8,060 bases of DNA from JAHEEL01 sp034660035. Lineage in GTDB: Bacteria > Actinomycetota > Acidimicrobiia > Spongiisociales > UBA5794. Location: assembly GCA_034660035.1 (NCBI GenBank), contig JAYEIJ010000159.1:1-8060 (forward strand), given 5' to 3'. The translations under genes were made by a program, and so were the position numbers. The notes under the pieces are model-generated. The model worked only from the letters and a program-made list of their open reading frames with translations, was not told where the DNA came from and searched no databases. Of this stretch, positions 1-5,744 are shown piece by piece. Position 1 is the first letter of the stretch. Each line of letters begins with the position of its first letter.

Positions 1-4
1 CCCC

Positions 5-30
5 CGCTACTCCGCTACTCCGCTACTGAT
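5..30. repeat. Octanucleotide tandem repeat at hydrolase 3' end
   Basis: Three units of the 8-mer CGCTACTC (the last one CGCTACTG) run through the end of the hydrolase gene and supply its stop codon. Read on the minus strand, the array begins ATCAGTAGCGGAGTAGCGGA. That is nearly the sequence found after pgl at 1339-1361. The array may extend beyond the left edge of the window. Confidence 0.7.
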
Positions 31-651
31 CCAATCGGCGGTCTTCGTCACTACCTCCGCGAGAACCTCATCATTCGTTCTGCCTGCCCGTTTCGGGACC
101 TTGAACGAGTGGTCGCCGTCGTCGATCACCTCCAGGGTGCCGTCGGGGACCGACCGCGCTACCCCAGCGATCAGCGGCGGGGGCGAGAGCCGATCCCGGG
201 TGCCTGCGAAGAAAAGCTGGGGCACGCCGATCGCTCTGAGATGGTCGATGGGTCGAGGCTCGCCCTTCCCCATCGGAACGAGTGGGTACGCGAAGTAGAC
301 GAGTCCAGCGGCAGGCCATGCGCCCTCTCCCACAAGATGGGACCCGACCCTGCCACCCATCGACTTGCCGGCGAGCACCACGCGATCGCACTCCCCCGCC
401 AACGCATCGGCCGCCGCCCGGTGCACAGCGAGCAGCGTCGGCATCCGATCCGGTGCCTTGCGGTCTGCCTCGGTGTACCGGTAGTTGAATGACATGACGA
501 ACAGTCCGGCGTCGGCGAGTCCGTCGCGAACCGAGACCATCCATGGATGGTCCTGACCGACGCCCGCTCCGTGAGCGAGCAACACACCGACCGGCCCGGG
601 TTCACCGGCCTTGATGCCCGTCACCGTTCCGCCGTCATAGATGATGTCCAT
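7..651 (-). CDS. Alpha/beta hydrolase (dienelactone hydrolase-like, KANL3/Tex30-type)
   Basis: This 214-residue cytosolic protein has the order of motifs of a small single-domain alpha/beta hydrolase. An HGAG oxyanion-type motif lies at residues 27-30. The nucleophile elbow GKSMGG at 95-100 gives Ser97, Asp153 lies in GTRD, and His181 lies in DGDHSF, together a plausible catalytic triad. The arrangement fits the family annotated as 'alpha/beta hydrolase, KANL3/Tex30', whose substrates are mostly unknown; no specific reaction can be assigned. The ATG start at 651 gives a normal N-terminus just before strand 1, but no Shine-Dalgarno and no clear -10 is visible upstream. The gene is divergent from pgl, with only 18 bp between start codons. 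Its last codons and TAG stop lie in an 8-bp tandem repeat, so the SSGVAE tail is repeat-encoded. Family assignment is fairly firm; function is not. Confidence 0.85.
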   Translation of the reverse strand: MDIIYDGGTVTGIKAGEPGPVGVLLAHGAGVGQDHPWMVSVRDGLADAGLFVMSFNYRYTEADRKAPDRMPTLLAVHRAAADALAGECDRVVLAGKSMGGRVGSHLVGEGAWPAAGLVYFAYPLVPMGKGEPRPIDHLRAIGVPQLFFAGTRDRLSPPPLIAGVARSVPDGTLEVIDDGDHSFKVPKRAGRTNDEVLAEVVTKTADWISSGVAE

Positions 652-656
652 GGCGC

Positions 657-662
657 TAGTTT
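657..662 (+). promoter_or_regulatory. Candidate -10 for leaderless pgl
   Basis: TAGTTT matches the actinobacterial TANNNT -10 pattern. Exactly 7 nt separate it from ATG 670, and no Shine-Dalgarno is present. Transcription would start at or next to the A of the ATG. No convincing -35 is seen. The spacing is the same as at the HTH and lipoprotein genes. Confidence 0.45.
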
Positions 663-669
663 TGTCGAC

Positions 670-1338
670 ATGCGCATCGAGATCGCCGATTCCGCCGAAG
701 AACTCGCCGCAACCGCTGCCGACGTCCTGGCCGGGTTACTCAGCGGTGGCCAGAAGACGTTCGGCCTCGCCGGGGGGTCGACACCACGGGCCGCCTACCG
801 GGAACTGCAGACCCGGGACGTATCCTGGGATCAGGTGACGTGCTGGCTCCCCGACGAGCGGTGGGTCCCTCCGGCGGACCCGGATGCGAATGCTCTCATG
901 GCACGAAGGGAGTTACTCGATCACGTTCCGGCGCAGTTCCTTGCTCCCGACACGACACTCGAGGACCCGCGGATCGCCGCCTCCGCTTACGAACTGCTCC
1001 TGGCCGCCGAACTCGATCCCATCCCGGACGTCGTCCTCCTCGGCATGGGAGGAGACGGCCATACAGCGTCGCTCTTCCCGGGAACCGGAGCCCTCGATAT
1101 CGACCGGTCCGGCTACGTGGCGAACTGGGTACCTGCGCTGGACACATGGCGCCTGACAGCGACGGTTCCATTGCTCAGGAGCGCCAGGCACATCGTGTTC
1201 CTCGTCGCGGGAGCATCGAAATCACCCGTACTCAGAAAGATCCTCGTCGACGGAGAGCCGTTCCCTGCAGCCCTGGTGGCAGAAGGAGCCACAGACGTGA
1301 CGTGGTTGTTGGACGGCGAAGCAGCGGGGAAGCTGTAG
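670..1338 (+). CDS. pgl: 6-phosphogluconolactonase
   Basis: This enzyme hydrolyses 6-phosphoglucono-1,5-lactone to 6-phosphogluconate, the second step of the oxidative pentose phosphate pathway, in the cytoplasm. The protein is 222 residues, within the usual range for the Pgl/DevB (glucosamine-6-phosphate isomerase-like) fold. Visible family motifs are GGSTP at 35-39, DERWV at 62-66, the signature LGMGGDGHTASLFPG at 124-138, and RLTAT at 161-165. The frame is open upstream to 547, but that extension overlaps the divergent hydrolase and lacks Pgl similarity. ATG 670 lies 7 nt after a TAGTTT hexamer, so I chose it as a leaderless start. The usual Pgl neighbours zwf, opcA and tal are absent. Its TAG stop adjoins a tandem repeat. 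It is convergent with the lipoprotein gene, and a functional link to the BMC is not shown. Confidence 0.92.
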   Translation: MRIEIADSAEELAATAADVLAGLLSGGQKTFGLAGGSTPRAAYRELQTRDVSWDQVTCWLPDERWVPPADPDANALMARRELLDHVPAQFLAPDTTLEDPRIAASAYELLLAAELDPIPDVVLLGMGGDGHTASLFPGTGALDIDRSGYVANWVPALDTWRLTATVPLLRSARHIVFLVAGASKSPVLRKILVDGEPFPAALVAEGATDVTWLLDGEAAGKL

Positions 1339-1382
1339 ATCAGTAGCGCAGTAGCGAGTAGATCAGTACTGGTCTACTGGTC
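1339..1382. repeat. Octanucleotide tandem repeats after pgl
   Basis: Immediately after the pgl stop come two units of CAGTAGCG (1341-1356), then AGTAGATC, then two exact units of TACTGGTC (1367-1382). The first part matches the reverse complement of the repeat at 5-30 (ATCAGTAGCG, S, AGTAGCG), so the pair bounds the hydrolase-pgl module in opposite orientations. Confidence 0.7.
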
Positions 1383-1394
1383 TCCTGATCTACT
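1357..1394. terminator. Hairpin between convergent genes, possible bidirectional terminator
   Basis: A perfect 10-bp inverted repeat, AGTAGATCAG (1357-1366) and CTGATCTACT (1385-1394), encloses an 18-nt loop. It lies between the 3' ends of pgl and the lipoprotein gene, where a shared terminator would be expected. The stem is AT-rich for this genome, the loop is long and no T-tract follows, so an intrinsic terminator is not proven. It may be only a by-product of the repeat family. Confidence 0.35.
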
Positions 1395-1404
1395 GCTCTA
1401 CTCA

Positions 1405-1770
1405 TCACAGTCCGCCTGATCTGATCGCTTCGATCATGAACTGGCCGATCGGCGTGTTGGCTTCGAGACGGTCGACCCGGTCGGCAACGAGGCTCTCGAT
1501 GGTCGTCTGACTACATTCGAGTTCCGCGGCCCGCTCGTCGATCTTCGCCGCCTCTTCCTCGAACCTCTCGACGGAAGGGAGGTCGCCGCCGGTGGCGATG
1601 AGCTCTTCGACCGACATGTCCCCGACGTCCTTCTCAACGTTGTCGATGAGATCCTGCATGAGATCAACGGTGACGTCGGCGATGTCGTCACATGTCTTCG
1701 GCTCACCACCGCACGCTGAAAGCACAAGGGCGAGAACGAGAGCGAGAAGGACGAGGGTTCGTTTCAGCAC
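1405..1770 (-). CDS. Small predicted lipoprotein, function unknown
   Basis: The protein is 121 residues. Its N-terminus is a lipoprotein signal peptide: MLKR, a Leu/Val/Ala-rich hydrophobic stretch (5-17), then lipobox LSAC with Cys20 as the predicted lipidated residue. The mature part is acidic and mostly helical in character. Two further cysteines (27 and 86) could form a disulfide outside the membrane. I do not recognise a domain. The GTG start at 1770 keeps the complete signal peptide and sits 7 nt after a TAGCCT hexamer, with no Shine-Dalgarno. This suggests its own leaderless transcript rather than only read-through from the BMC operon, whose last gene stops 39 bp upstream. Membrane anchoring and a separate promoter argue against a role inside the microcompartment. 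Exposure on the extracytoplasmic face is inferred. Confidence 0.8.
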   Translation of the reverse strand: MLKRTLVLLALVLALVLSACGGEPKTCDDIADVTVDLMQDLIDNVEKDVGDMSVEELIATGGDLPSVERFEEEAAKIDERAAELECSQTTIESLVADRVDRLEANTPIGQFMIEAIRSGGL

Positions 1771-1777
1771 GGCGCGG

Positions 1778-1783
1778 AGGCTA
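1778..1783 (-). promoter_or_regulatory. Candidate -10 for leaderless lipoprotein gene
   Basis: On the minus strand this reads TAGCCT, then 7 nt, then the GTG start at 1770. The hexamer is identical to the one before the HTH gene and the spacing is the same. No -35 is evident. Confidence 0.45.
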
Positions 1784-1809
1784 GGCCTGCGTCACGAATA
1801 TCCGGTGCA

Positions 1810-2076
1810 TCAAACGGTGTCGATCGAATCGATGATGCCGGTGATGGCGGCCCGGATCGGACCGGTCGTCAGACCGAAGATCTGTCGGGCCGAGTTGCCC
1901 TCGTCGATGATCAACACCGTCTCGCCGACGCCGGCGCCGACCGTGTCGACGGCGATCGTGTATCCGTCGGGTTCACCGTTGACGTCGAGGATGTCGCAGA
2001 TCATCAGGGACCGCCCGTCGAAGAACGGATGGTTGATCGTGGAGACGACGTTGCCGGAGACCCGTCCGATCTTCAT
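1810..2076 (-). CDS. BMC-P shell vertex protein (EutN/CcmL family), third copy
   Basis: This 88-residue protein is one of three EutN/CcmL homologues here. The family forms pentamers that cap the twelve vertices of the BMC shell. Family marks are the N-terminal MKIGRVSGNVVST strand, IAVDTVGAGVGE at 41-52, NSAR at 61-64, and the closing AAITGIIDSID at 76-86. It shares the GAGVGE and SAR motifs with the copy at 4402-4689 more closely than with its immediate neighbour. The ATG overlaps the preceding BMC-P stop by 4 nt (ATGA), with AGGTGA just upstream, so translation is probably coupled. It is the last recognisable BMC gene of the operon. Its specific difference from the other two pentamers is unknown. 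Confidence 0.93.
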   Translation of the reverse strand: MKIGRVSGNVVSTINHPFFDGRSLMICDILDVNGEPDGYTIAVDTVGAGVGETVLIIDEGNSARQIFGLTTGPIRAAITGIIDSIDTV

Positions 2077-2339
2077 GTCATCACCTGATCGACGATCCCG
2101 ACGATCGCATGATCGACCGGCACGAATCGAGGTTCAAGCGCTTCGGCAGCTTCCCGCGACGCTACGAAGTAGACGAGTTCCCCCGGTCCGGCCATGTAGA
2201 CGGCGTCGGCGGCGATCACCGGCCGTCCGATCGGTTCCTGGTGCTTGTCGAGCGGTTGCACAACGAGGAACTTGAAGCCTTCGAGGCCTTCGGATTTGAT
2301 CGTCGCCACGACGGTCCCGGTGACCCTGCCGAGTTGCAT
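2073..2339 (-). CDS. BMC-P shell vertex protein (EutN/CcmL family), second copy
   Basis: This 88-residue EutN/CcmL pentamer begins MQLGRVTGTVVAT, nearly the same as the copy at 4402-4689, and ends with AIVGIVDQV. It is the most divergent of the three. The usual GAGxGE loop is MAGPGE (49-54), and the Ser-Ala-Arg segment is replaced by SREAAEALEP (61-70). It is still the expected length and has no break, so it should fold as a pentamer subunit. The start codon shares one base with the stop of the BMC-T gene (TGATG), and the downstream BMC-P overlaps it by 4 nt, giving a tightly coupled shell-gene block. The divergent loop may give a different vertex pore or binding partner; that is inference. 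Confidence 0.93.
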   Translation of the reverse strand: MQLGRVTGTVVATIKSEGLEGFKFLVVQPLDKHQEPIGRPVIAADAVYMAGPGELVYFVASREAAEALEPRFVPVDHAIVGIVDQVMT

Positions 2340-2944
2340 CAGCGGTCCCCGGAGTGTCGAGCGAGTCGCTGGTTGAACCGAAGGTCCTCAGCGAGGTTCT
2401 GACGCATCTCGTCGTGGATCTGGGCGATGATCACGTTCTGGATGAGGTGCCCGGTCGGCTCCGAACGCTCCACGGCTGCTCCCACCGCCTCCTCCACCTC
2501 GGCAACGGGGCCGGTGAACACGGCATATCCCTTCCCCCCGAGACCATCGGCAAGACGGACCGCGGGCAACGAAACGGCGGCGGCTTTGACACCGGCATCG
2601 GCGGCTTCGACGACGCTGGCGACGGTGTCGGTCTCCACGATCCCGGTCGCGTCGTCATCGAAATCGGCCTCCTCAACCGACGATACGATCGCTGCAACGA
2701 CATCGTTGTGGACGGCCGGGAGGAAGATCGAGTCGATCACTGAGTCCGCGCCCGCCTCGCGCCCGGTCTCAAGCGCGACTTCGACACTCGCCGTGTCCCC
2801 GGTGACGAGAACCAGGTAGCGCCCGGGATGAACGGTTCCCGCATAGATGGAACTCACTGGAGATGACTTCACCATCGCGTCGCCGGTGAAGATCCCGACG
2901 GCGATCGAGGCGAACTCGACGATGGCGATCGCTGGATCAGACAA
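2339..2944 (-). CDS. BMC-T shell trimer, single-layer (PduT-like)
   Basis: The protein has 201 residues and two tandem BMC (Pfam 00936-type) domains, about residues 5-85 and 98-178, followed by a charged helical tail. Such proteins form pseudohexameric trimers that tile shell facets. Domain 1 begins AIAIVEFASIAVGIFTGDAM, close to PduT's AIGILELTSIAKGMEAGDAM. PduT binds a [4Fe-4S] cluster at its pore through Cys38 in ICPG; the aligned motif here is VHPG with His39, so the cluster ligand is absent and a His takes its place. The domain 2 pore loop is GLGGKGY. The start is TTG at 2944, overlapping the aldehyde dehydrogenase end by 8 nt with only a weak G-rich upstream stretch, which suggests low expression or coupling. 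The shell role is firm; the pore's function is unknown. Confidence 0.92.
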   Translation of the reverse strand: MSDPAIAIVEFASIAVGIFTGDAMVKSSPVSSIYAGTVHPGRYLVLVTGDTASVEVALETGREAGADSVIDSIFLPAVHNDVVAAIVSSVEEADFDDDATGIVETDTVASVVEAADAGVKAAAVSLPAVRLADGLGGKGYAVFTGPVAEVEEAVGAAVERSEPTGHLIQNVIIAQIHDEMRQNLAEDLRFNQRLARHSGDR

Positions 2945-4394
2945 TGCGCATCGCCCCCACGACGGTCACCCGGCGAATGCGGGAGAACGTCCTCGGGCGG
3001 GTCAATCCCTCGCCGGTCGGACTGGCGATCGAGAAGGAGCTGAAGCCTTCTCCCCCATCGCCGAGACCGGAGATGTTCGGGCCGTTCGCCACCATGATCG
3101 AACAGTTCATCTCTCGCGCCATGCGGGTGATCGTGTCGACGTTCGTGGAATGGATCGACGCCGTGTGCCGGAATCCATGCTCGGAGCGCACGGCCAGGTC
3201 GATGGCGGCGTCGACATCCTTGACCCGGACCACGGGCATCACGGGCATCATCTGCTCGGTCCAAACAAGACTGTGGCCGGCCGGCACCTCCGCCACGAGG
3301 AGACGGATGTCCGTGTCCACCGACACCCCGATCTCGGAGAGGATGACTGCGGCATCCTTCCCTATCCATGCCGGGTTGATGACGCCGGGCTTTCCCTGCG
3401 GACCCATCTTCTTGAAGATCACCCGTTCGAGTCGCTTGAGTTCGTGCTCCTTGAGCCGGTACGCACCGTGGGCGACCATCGACTGGACGAGGCGATCGGC
3501 GACGCTGTCGACAACGATGGTCGTCTTCTCGTCGACGCAGACGATGTTGTTGTCGAACGAACCACCGCGCACGATGTCACGTCCCGCCTGATCGAAGTCG
3601 GCCGTCTGATCGACGACCGCGGGAGGGTTGCCTGGTCCCGCGGTGATCGCCTTCTTCGGCATCGCCAGCGCTTCACGGACCACACCGGGACCACCGGTGA
3701 CGAGGAGCACCGGCACGTCCGGATGCGCCATCAGCCGCTTCGCGGATTCGAGCGTCGGTTCGACGATCGCGGTCACGAGATCGGGCGGTCCGCCGGCAGC
3801 CACGATGGCCCGATTGAGCACCTGGATGTTCTCGATCGACACGTCCTTCGCATGCGGGTGAACGTTGAAGGTCACGGCATTGCCGGCAGAGATCATCGCT
3901 ATCGAGTTGTTGATCACCGTCGACGTGGGGTTGGTCACAGGTGAGATCGACCCGATCACACCGTACGGGGCGAACTCGGTGACCATCATGCCCGAATCGC
4001 CGGTGACCGCCTGTGGCTCGAGGTCTTCCGGACCGGGGGTGCGCACCGTGACCAATCGGTTCTTGAGGGTCTTGTCTTCCGCCCGTCCGAGACCGGTCTC
4101 CTCACGAGCCAGGTACGCCAACCGCTCGCCGTCGGCGAGCATCTTGGAACGCATCGCATCGACGATGACCCTCCGCTTCTCGAGCCCCATCTCCCGGTAG
4201 ACGAGGAAGGCCCGACGGGCGGCCGAGACCGCCTCATCGATCGTGACGTAGATGCCATCGCCGAGCTTCGCCGAGAACGCGGCGCTCTCCGCCGCCGCTC
4301 GCAACGACGGTCCGGCCCGATTCCGACCTTGCACAGCATCGACGCGGCCACCAACGCGAGCGATGATCTCTGCGATCTCCTGTTCGGTCAGCAC
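2937..4394 (-). CDS. CoA-acylating aldehyde dehydrogenase of a BMC (PduP/EutE family)
   Basis: This enzyme oxidises an aldehyde with NAD+ and CoA to acyl-CoA and NADH; next to DeoC the expected substrate is acetaldehyde. At 485 residues it is of normal family length. The catalytic Cys286 lies in SFDNNIVCVDEK, matching the FDNN-x-x-C motif of PduP. Other family marks are PYGVIGSISPVTNP at 143-156, the glycine-rich TAGPGNPPAV (251-260), and the typical TRPRTFSRIRR segment near the end (465-475). Residues 3-18 (TEQEIAEIIARVGGRV) form an amphipathic helix before a linker, resembling an encapsulation peptide, so a lumenal location is likely. The GTG start lies 7 nt after the BMC-P stop with a poor Shine-Dalgarno. 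The C-terminus overlaps the next shell gene by 8 nt. The true aldehyde substrate depends on what DeoC makes in vivo. Confidence 0.93.
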   Translation of the reverse strand: MLTEQEIAEIIARVGGRVDAVQGRNRAGPSLRAAAESAAFSAKLGDGIYVTIDEAVSAARRAFLVYREMGLEKRRVIVDAMRSKMLADGERLAYLAREETGLGRAEDKTLKNRLVTVRTPGPEDLEPQAVTGDSGMMVTEFAPYGVIGSISPVTNPTSTVINNSIAMISAGNAVTFNVHPHAKDVSIENIQVLNRAIVAAGGPPDLVTAIVEPTLESAKRLMAHPDVPVLLVTGGPGVVREALAMPKKAITAGPGNPPAVVDQTADFDQAGRDIVRGGSFDNNIVCVDEKTTIVVDSVADRLVQSMVAHGAYRLKEHELKRLERVIFKKMGPQGKPGVINPAWIGKDAAVILSEIGVSVDTDIRLLVAEVPAGHSLVWTEQMMPVMPVVRVKDVDAAIDLAVRSEHGFRHTASIHSTNVDTITRMAREMNCSIMVANGPNISGLGDGGEGFSSFSIASPTGEGLTRPRTFSRIRRVTVVGAMRIV

Positions 4395-4401
4395 CGGAGA
4401 C

Positions 4402-4689
4402 TCACTTCACGAACACCGTCTCACCGTCGACCTCCCACGTGTCGACGATCCCCATGATCACGGCGTCGCACGGCTTGTCCTTCGTGAGCTCCGTCTGACG
4501 GGCGGAGCTGCCCGACGCATACATGACGACCTCTCCGACACCGGCGCCGACCGCGTCGACGGCCACGACGTAGGAAGCCGTGTCGGTGTTGTCGACGTCG
4601 ATCTGACGGACGACGAGGAACTTCATCCCCTCCATGAGGGGCTCTTTGCGACTCGACACCAGCGTCCCGGTGACTCTTCCGAGCTGCAT
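4402..4689 (-). CDS. BMC-P shell vertex protein (EutN/CcmL family), first copy
   Basis: This 95-residue EutN/CcmL homologue forms the pentameric vertices that close the shell. It shows MQLGRVTGTLVSS at the N-terminus, GAGVGE at 48-53, SSAR at 61-64 and DAVIMGIVD at 75-83. A C-terminal extension of about 8 residues (EVDGETVF) is missing from the other two copies. It lies 26 nt after BMC-H, with AGGAAGG upstream of the ATG as a good ribosome site. It is the only pentamer gene placed with the major hexamer in the first half of the operon, so it may be the main vertex protein. That is inferred from position and ribosome site only. Confidence 0.94.
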   Translation of the reverse strand: MQLGRVTGTLVSSRKEPLMEGMKFLVVRQIDVDNTDTASYVVAVDAVGAGVGEVVMYASGSSARQTELTKDKPCDAVIMGIVDTWEVDGETVFVK

Positions 4690-4715
4690 CTATCCCACCT
4701 TCCTGGCAGCCCGAA

Positions 4716-5018
4716 TCAGCCGAGTTCTGCCTTGGCCTCGTCGGCTCGCCCGAGCGGAAGGATGAGGTCGATGTTGAGATGCGGGCGGGCGATGACGTGG
4801 GTCGAGATGACCTCGCCGACCTTCTCCGCACCGCGGATGCCGGCATCGATCGCGGCCTTCACCGCAGCGACGTCACCGCGAACGATCGCCGTCACGTAGC
4901 CGCCACCGGTCTCCTCGTACGACACGAGTTCGACCTTCGCTGCCTTCACCATCGCGTCGGCCGATTCGACCATCGCCGCGAAGCTCCGGCACTCGATCAT
5001 CCCAAGTGCTTCAGCCAT
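4716..5018 (-). CDS. BMC-H shell hexamer protein, major facet tile
   Basis: This 100-residue single BMC-domain protein is expected to be the main building block of the shell facets. It opens MAEALGMIECRSFAAMVESA and contains DAMVKAAKVELVSYE, with the conserved edge lysine Lys25. The pore loop TGGGY lies at 37-41, then VRGDVAAVKAAIDAG, then HVIARPH at 74-80. From memory it is very close to the BMC-H of Haliangium ochraceum (Hoch_5815), including the GGGY pore; an alignment would test this. It has the strongest ribosome site of the operon, GAAGGAG 7 nt before ATG, and is preceded by a 97-bp non-coding gap with a stem-loop and a possible internal -10. All of this fits a need for high expression. 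Confidence 0.96.
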   Translation of the reverse strand: MAEALGMIECRSFAAMVESADAMVKAAKVELVSYEETGGGYVTAIVRGDVAAVKAAIDAGIRGAEKVGEVISTHVIARPHLNIDLILPLGRADEAKAELG

Positions 5019-5045
5019 CTTTCGCTCCTTCTGTGATTGTCTGTG

Positions 5046-5051
5046 ACTCTA
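5046..5051 (-). promoter_or_regulatory. Possible internal -10 upstream of BMC-H
   Basis: The minus strand reads TAGAGT, a TANNNT match. It is placed so that transcription would begin about 20 nt before the BMC-H start and include its strong ribosome site. No -35 is seen, and TANNNT is short, so this is only a candidate. Confidence 0.25.
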
Positions 5052-5056
5052 GGCGT

Positions 5057-5076
5057 TCACCGCGGTCCGGCGGTGA
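5057..5076 (-). promoter_or_regulatory. Intercistronic stem-loop before BMC-H
   Basis: A perfect 7-bp inverted repeat, TCACCGC and GCGGTGA, encloses a 6-nt loop in the only large gap of the operon. No T-tract follows on the minus strand, so it is not a typical intrinsic terminator. It could mark an mRNA processing or stabilising site that separates the enzyme and shell portions of the transcript. Confidence 0.4.
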
Positions 5077-5092
5077 GTCCATGTCCTCCTCG

Positions 5093-5118
5093 TAGCTGGC
5101 AGCTGGTAGCTGGCAGCT
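5093..5118. repeat. Heptanucleotide tandem repeat after the BMC-T gene
   Basis: Nearly four units of 7 bp alternate TAGCTGG and CAGCTGG, equivalent to a 14-bp unit almost repeated twice. The array abuts the stop codon of the double-stacking BMC-T gene. It belongs with the other 7- to 8-bp arrays of the window. Confidence 0.7.
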
Positions 5119-5744
5119 CAAACGACTCTTCCCTCGAGACCTTCGAGGGCTGCTACGGCGGCTCTCCAGCCCACGTCGATGTCCCGCTCTTCCCCTCCGA
5201 GATAGATCCGTCCCATAGAACCGTGGGAGCGGACCTCGAGAACGTTGATCTCAGCGGCCTTCTCGGCCTCGTTCGCGGCCAGCGCTGCATAGGCGGCCGG
5301 TTCACATTCGAGGACGTAGAGCGTCTGACCGGGGATGATCAGCTGACCATGGCGGGTTCGGTTGATCAACTGGGCGTGGTGGTCATCGATGCGCCGGATG
5401 ATCTGCGACGACAGGATCTTCGGCTTGATGCGGTCGTTCTCGACGTGATCGATCGATTCGAGGATCGCTTCACCAGCCGCCCTCGTCTCAGCCTGGTCGG
5501 GCGAGTGGACCTCGAGAAGGCCGTAGTAGCGCTCGATGATCTGCATCCCGGGCTTGACGGAGGTGGCCTTCAACGCCACGTCGGTGAGTCGGTTGATCTC
5601 GATGCCGGGCGCCACTTCAACGAACAGCGAGGCGTCGCCGGCGAGGGGTAAGAACCCCTGGGCCACGGTGCCGAGGAACGCTGCGTACTGCGGTTGCAGC
5701 GAGTCCAGGAAGGTGTACGACCGGACCTCAATACCCTTTGCCAC
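5118..5744 (-). CDS. BMC-T shell trimer, double-stacking type (Haliangium-like)
   Basis: This 208-residue tandem BMC-domain shell protein is unlike the PduT-like one at 2339-2944. Its start (GIEVRSYTFLDSLQPQYAAF), APGIEINRLTDVALKAT (45-61) and the central SSQIIRRIDDHHAQLINR (112-129), followed by PGQTLYVLE and AALAANEAEKAA, recall from memory the H. ochraceum trimers Hoch_5816/Hoch_3341. Those stack face to face and have gated pores large enough for metabolites or cofactors. I infer the same layered trimer here; an alignment is needed to confirm it. The start is GTG with GGAAGGAG 6 nt upstream, inside the last codons of deoC (17-nt overlap). The alternative ATG-type starts lie well inside the first domain, so GTG is preferred. 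The gene ends at a heptanucleotide repeat. Confidence 0.9.
   Translation of the reverse strand: MAKGIEVRSYTFLDSLQPQYAAFLGTVAQGFLPLAGDASLFVEVAPGIEINRLTDVALKATSVKPGMQIIERYYGLLEVHSPDQAETRAAGEAILESIDHVENDRIKPKILSSQIIRRIDDHHAQLINRTRHGQLIIPGQTLYVLECEPAAYAALAANEAEKAAEINVLEVRSHGSMGRIYLGGEERDIDVGWRAAVAALEGLEGRVV

Noticed and set aside
547..669. Upstream start for pgl at 547
   Set aside because: The extension overlaps the divergent hydrolase gene and precedes the conserved Pgl start. ATG 670 has a well-placed TAGTTT hexamer.
670..1338. pgl as a member of the BMC pathway
   Set aside because: It is a pentose phosphate gene on the other strand, separated by a lipoprotein gene and a hairpin, with no encapsulation-type extension. 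Nearness alone is not evidence.
2339..2944. Iron-sulfur cluster-binding BMC-T as in PduT
   Set aside because: The protein has no cysteine at all; the PduT ligand position holds His39.
2847..3944. Long open frame on the plus strand opposite the aldehyde dehydrogenase and BMC-T genes
   Set aside because: It is antisense to two clearly recognisable genes, has low-complexity Asp/His/Arg-rich composition and no family motif. It is an expected shadow in GC-rich DNA.
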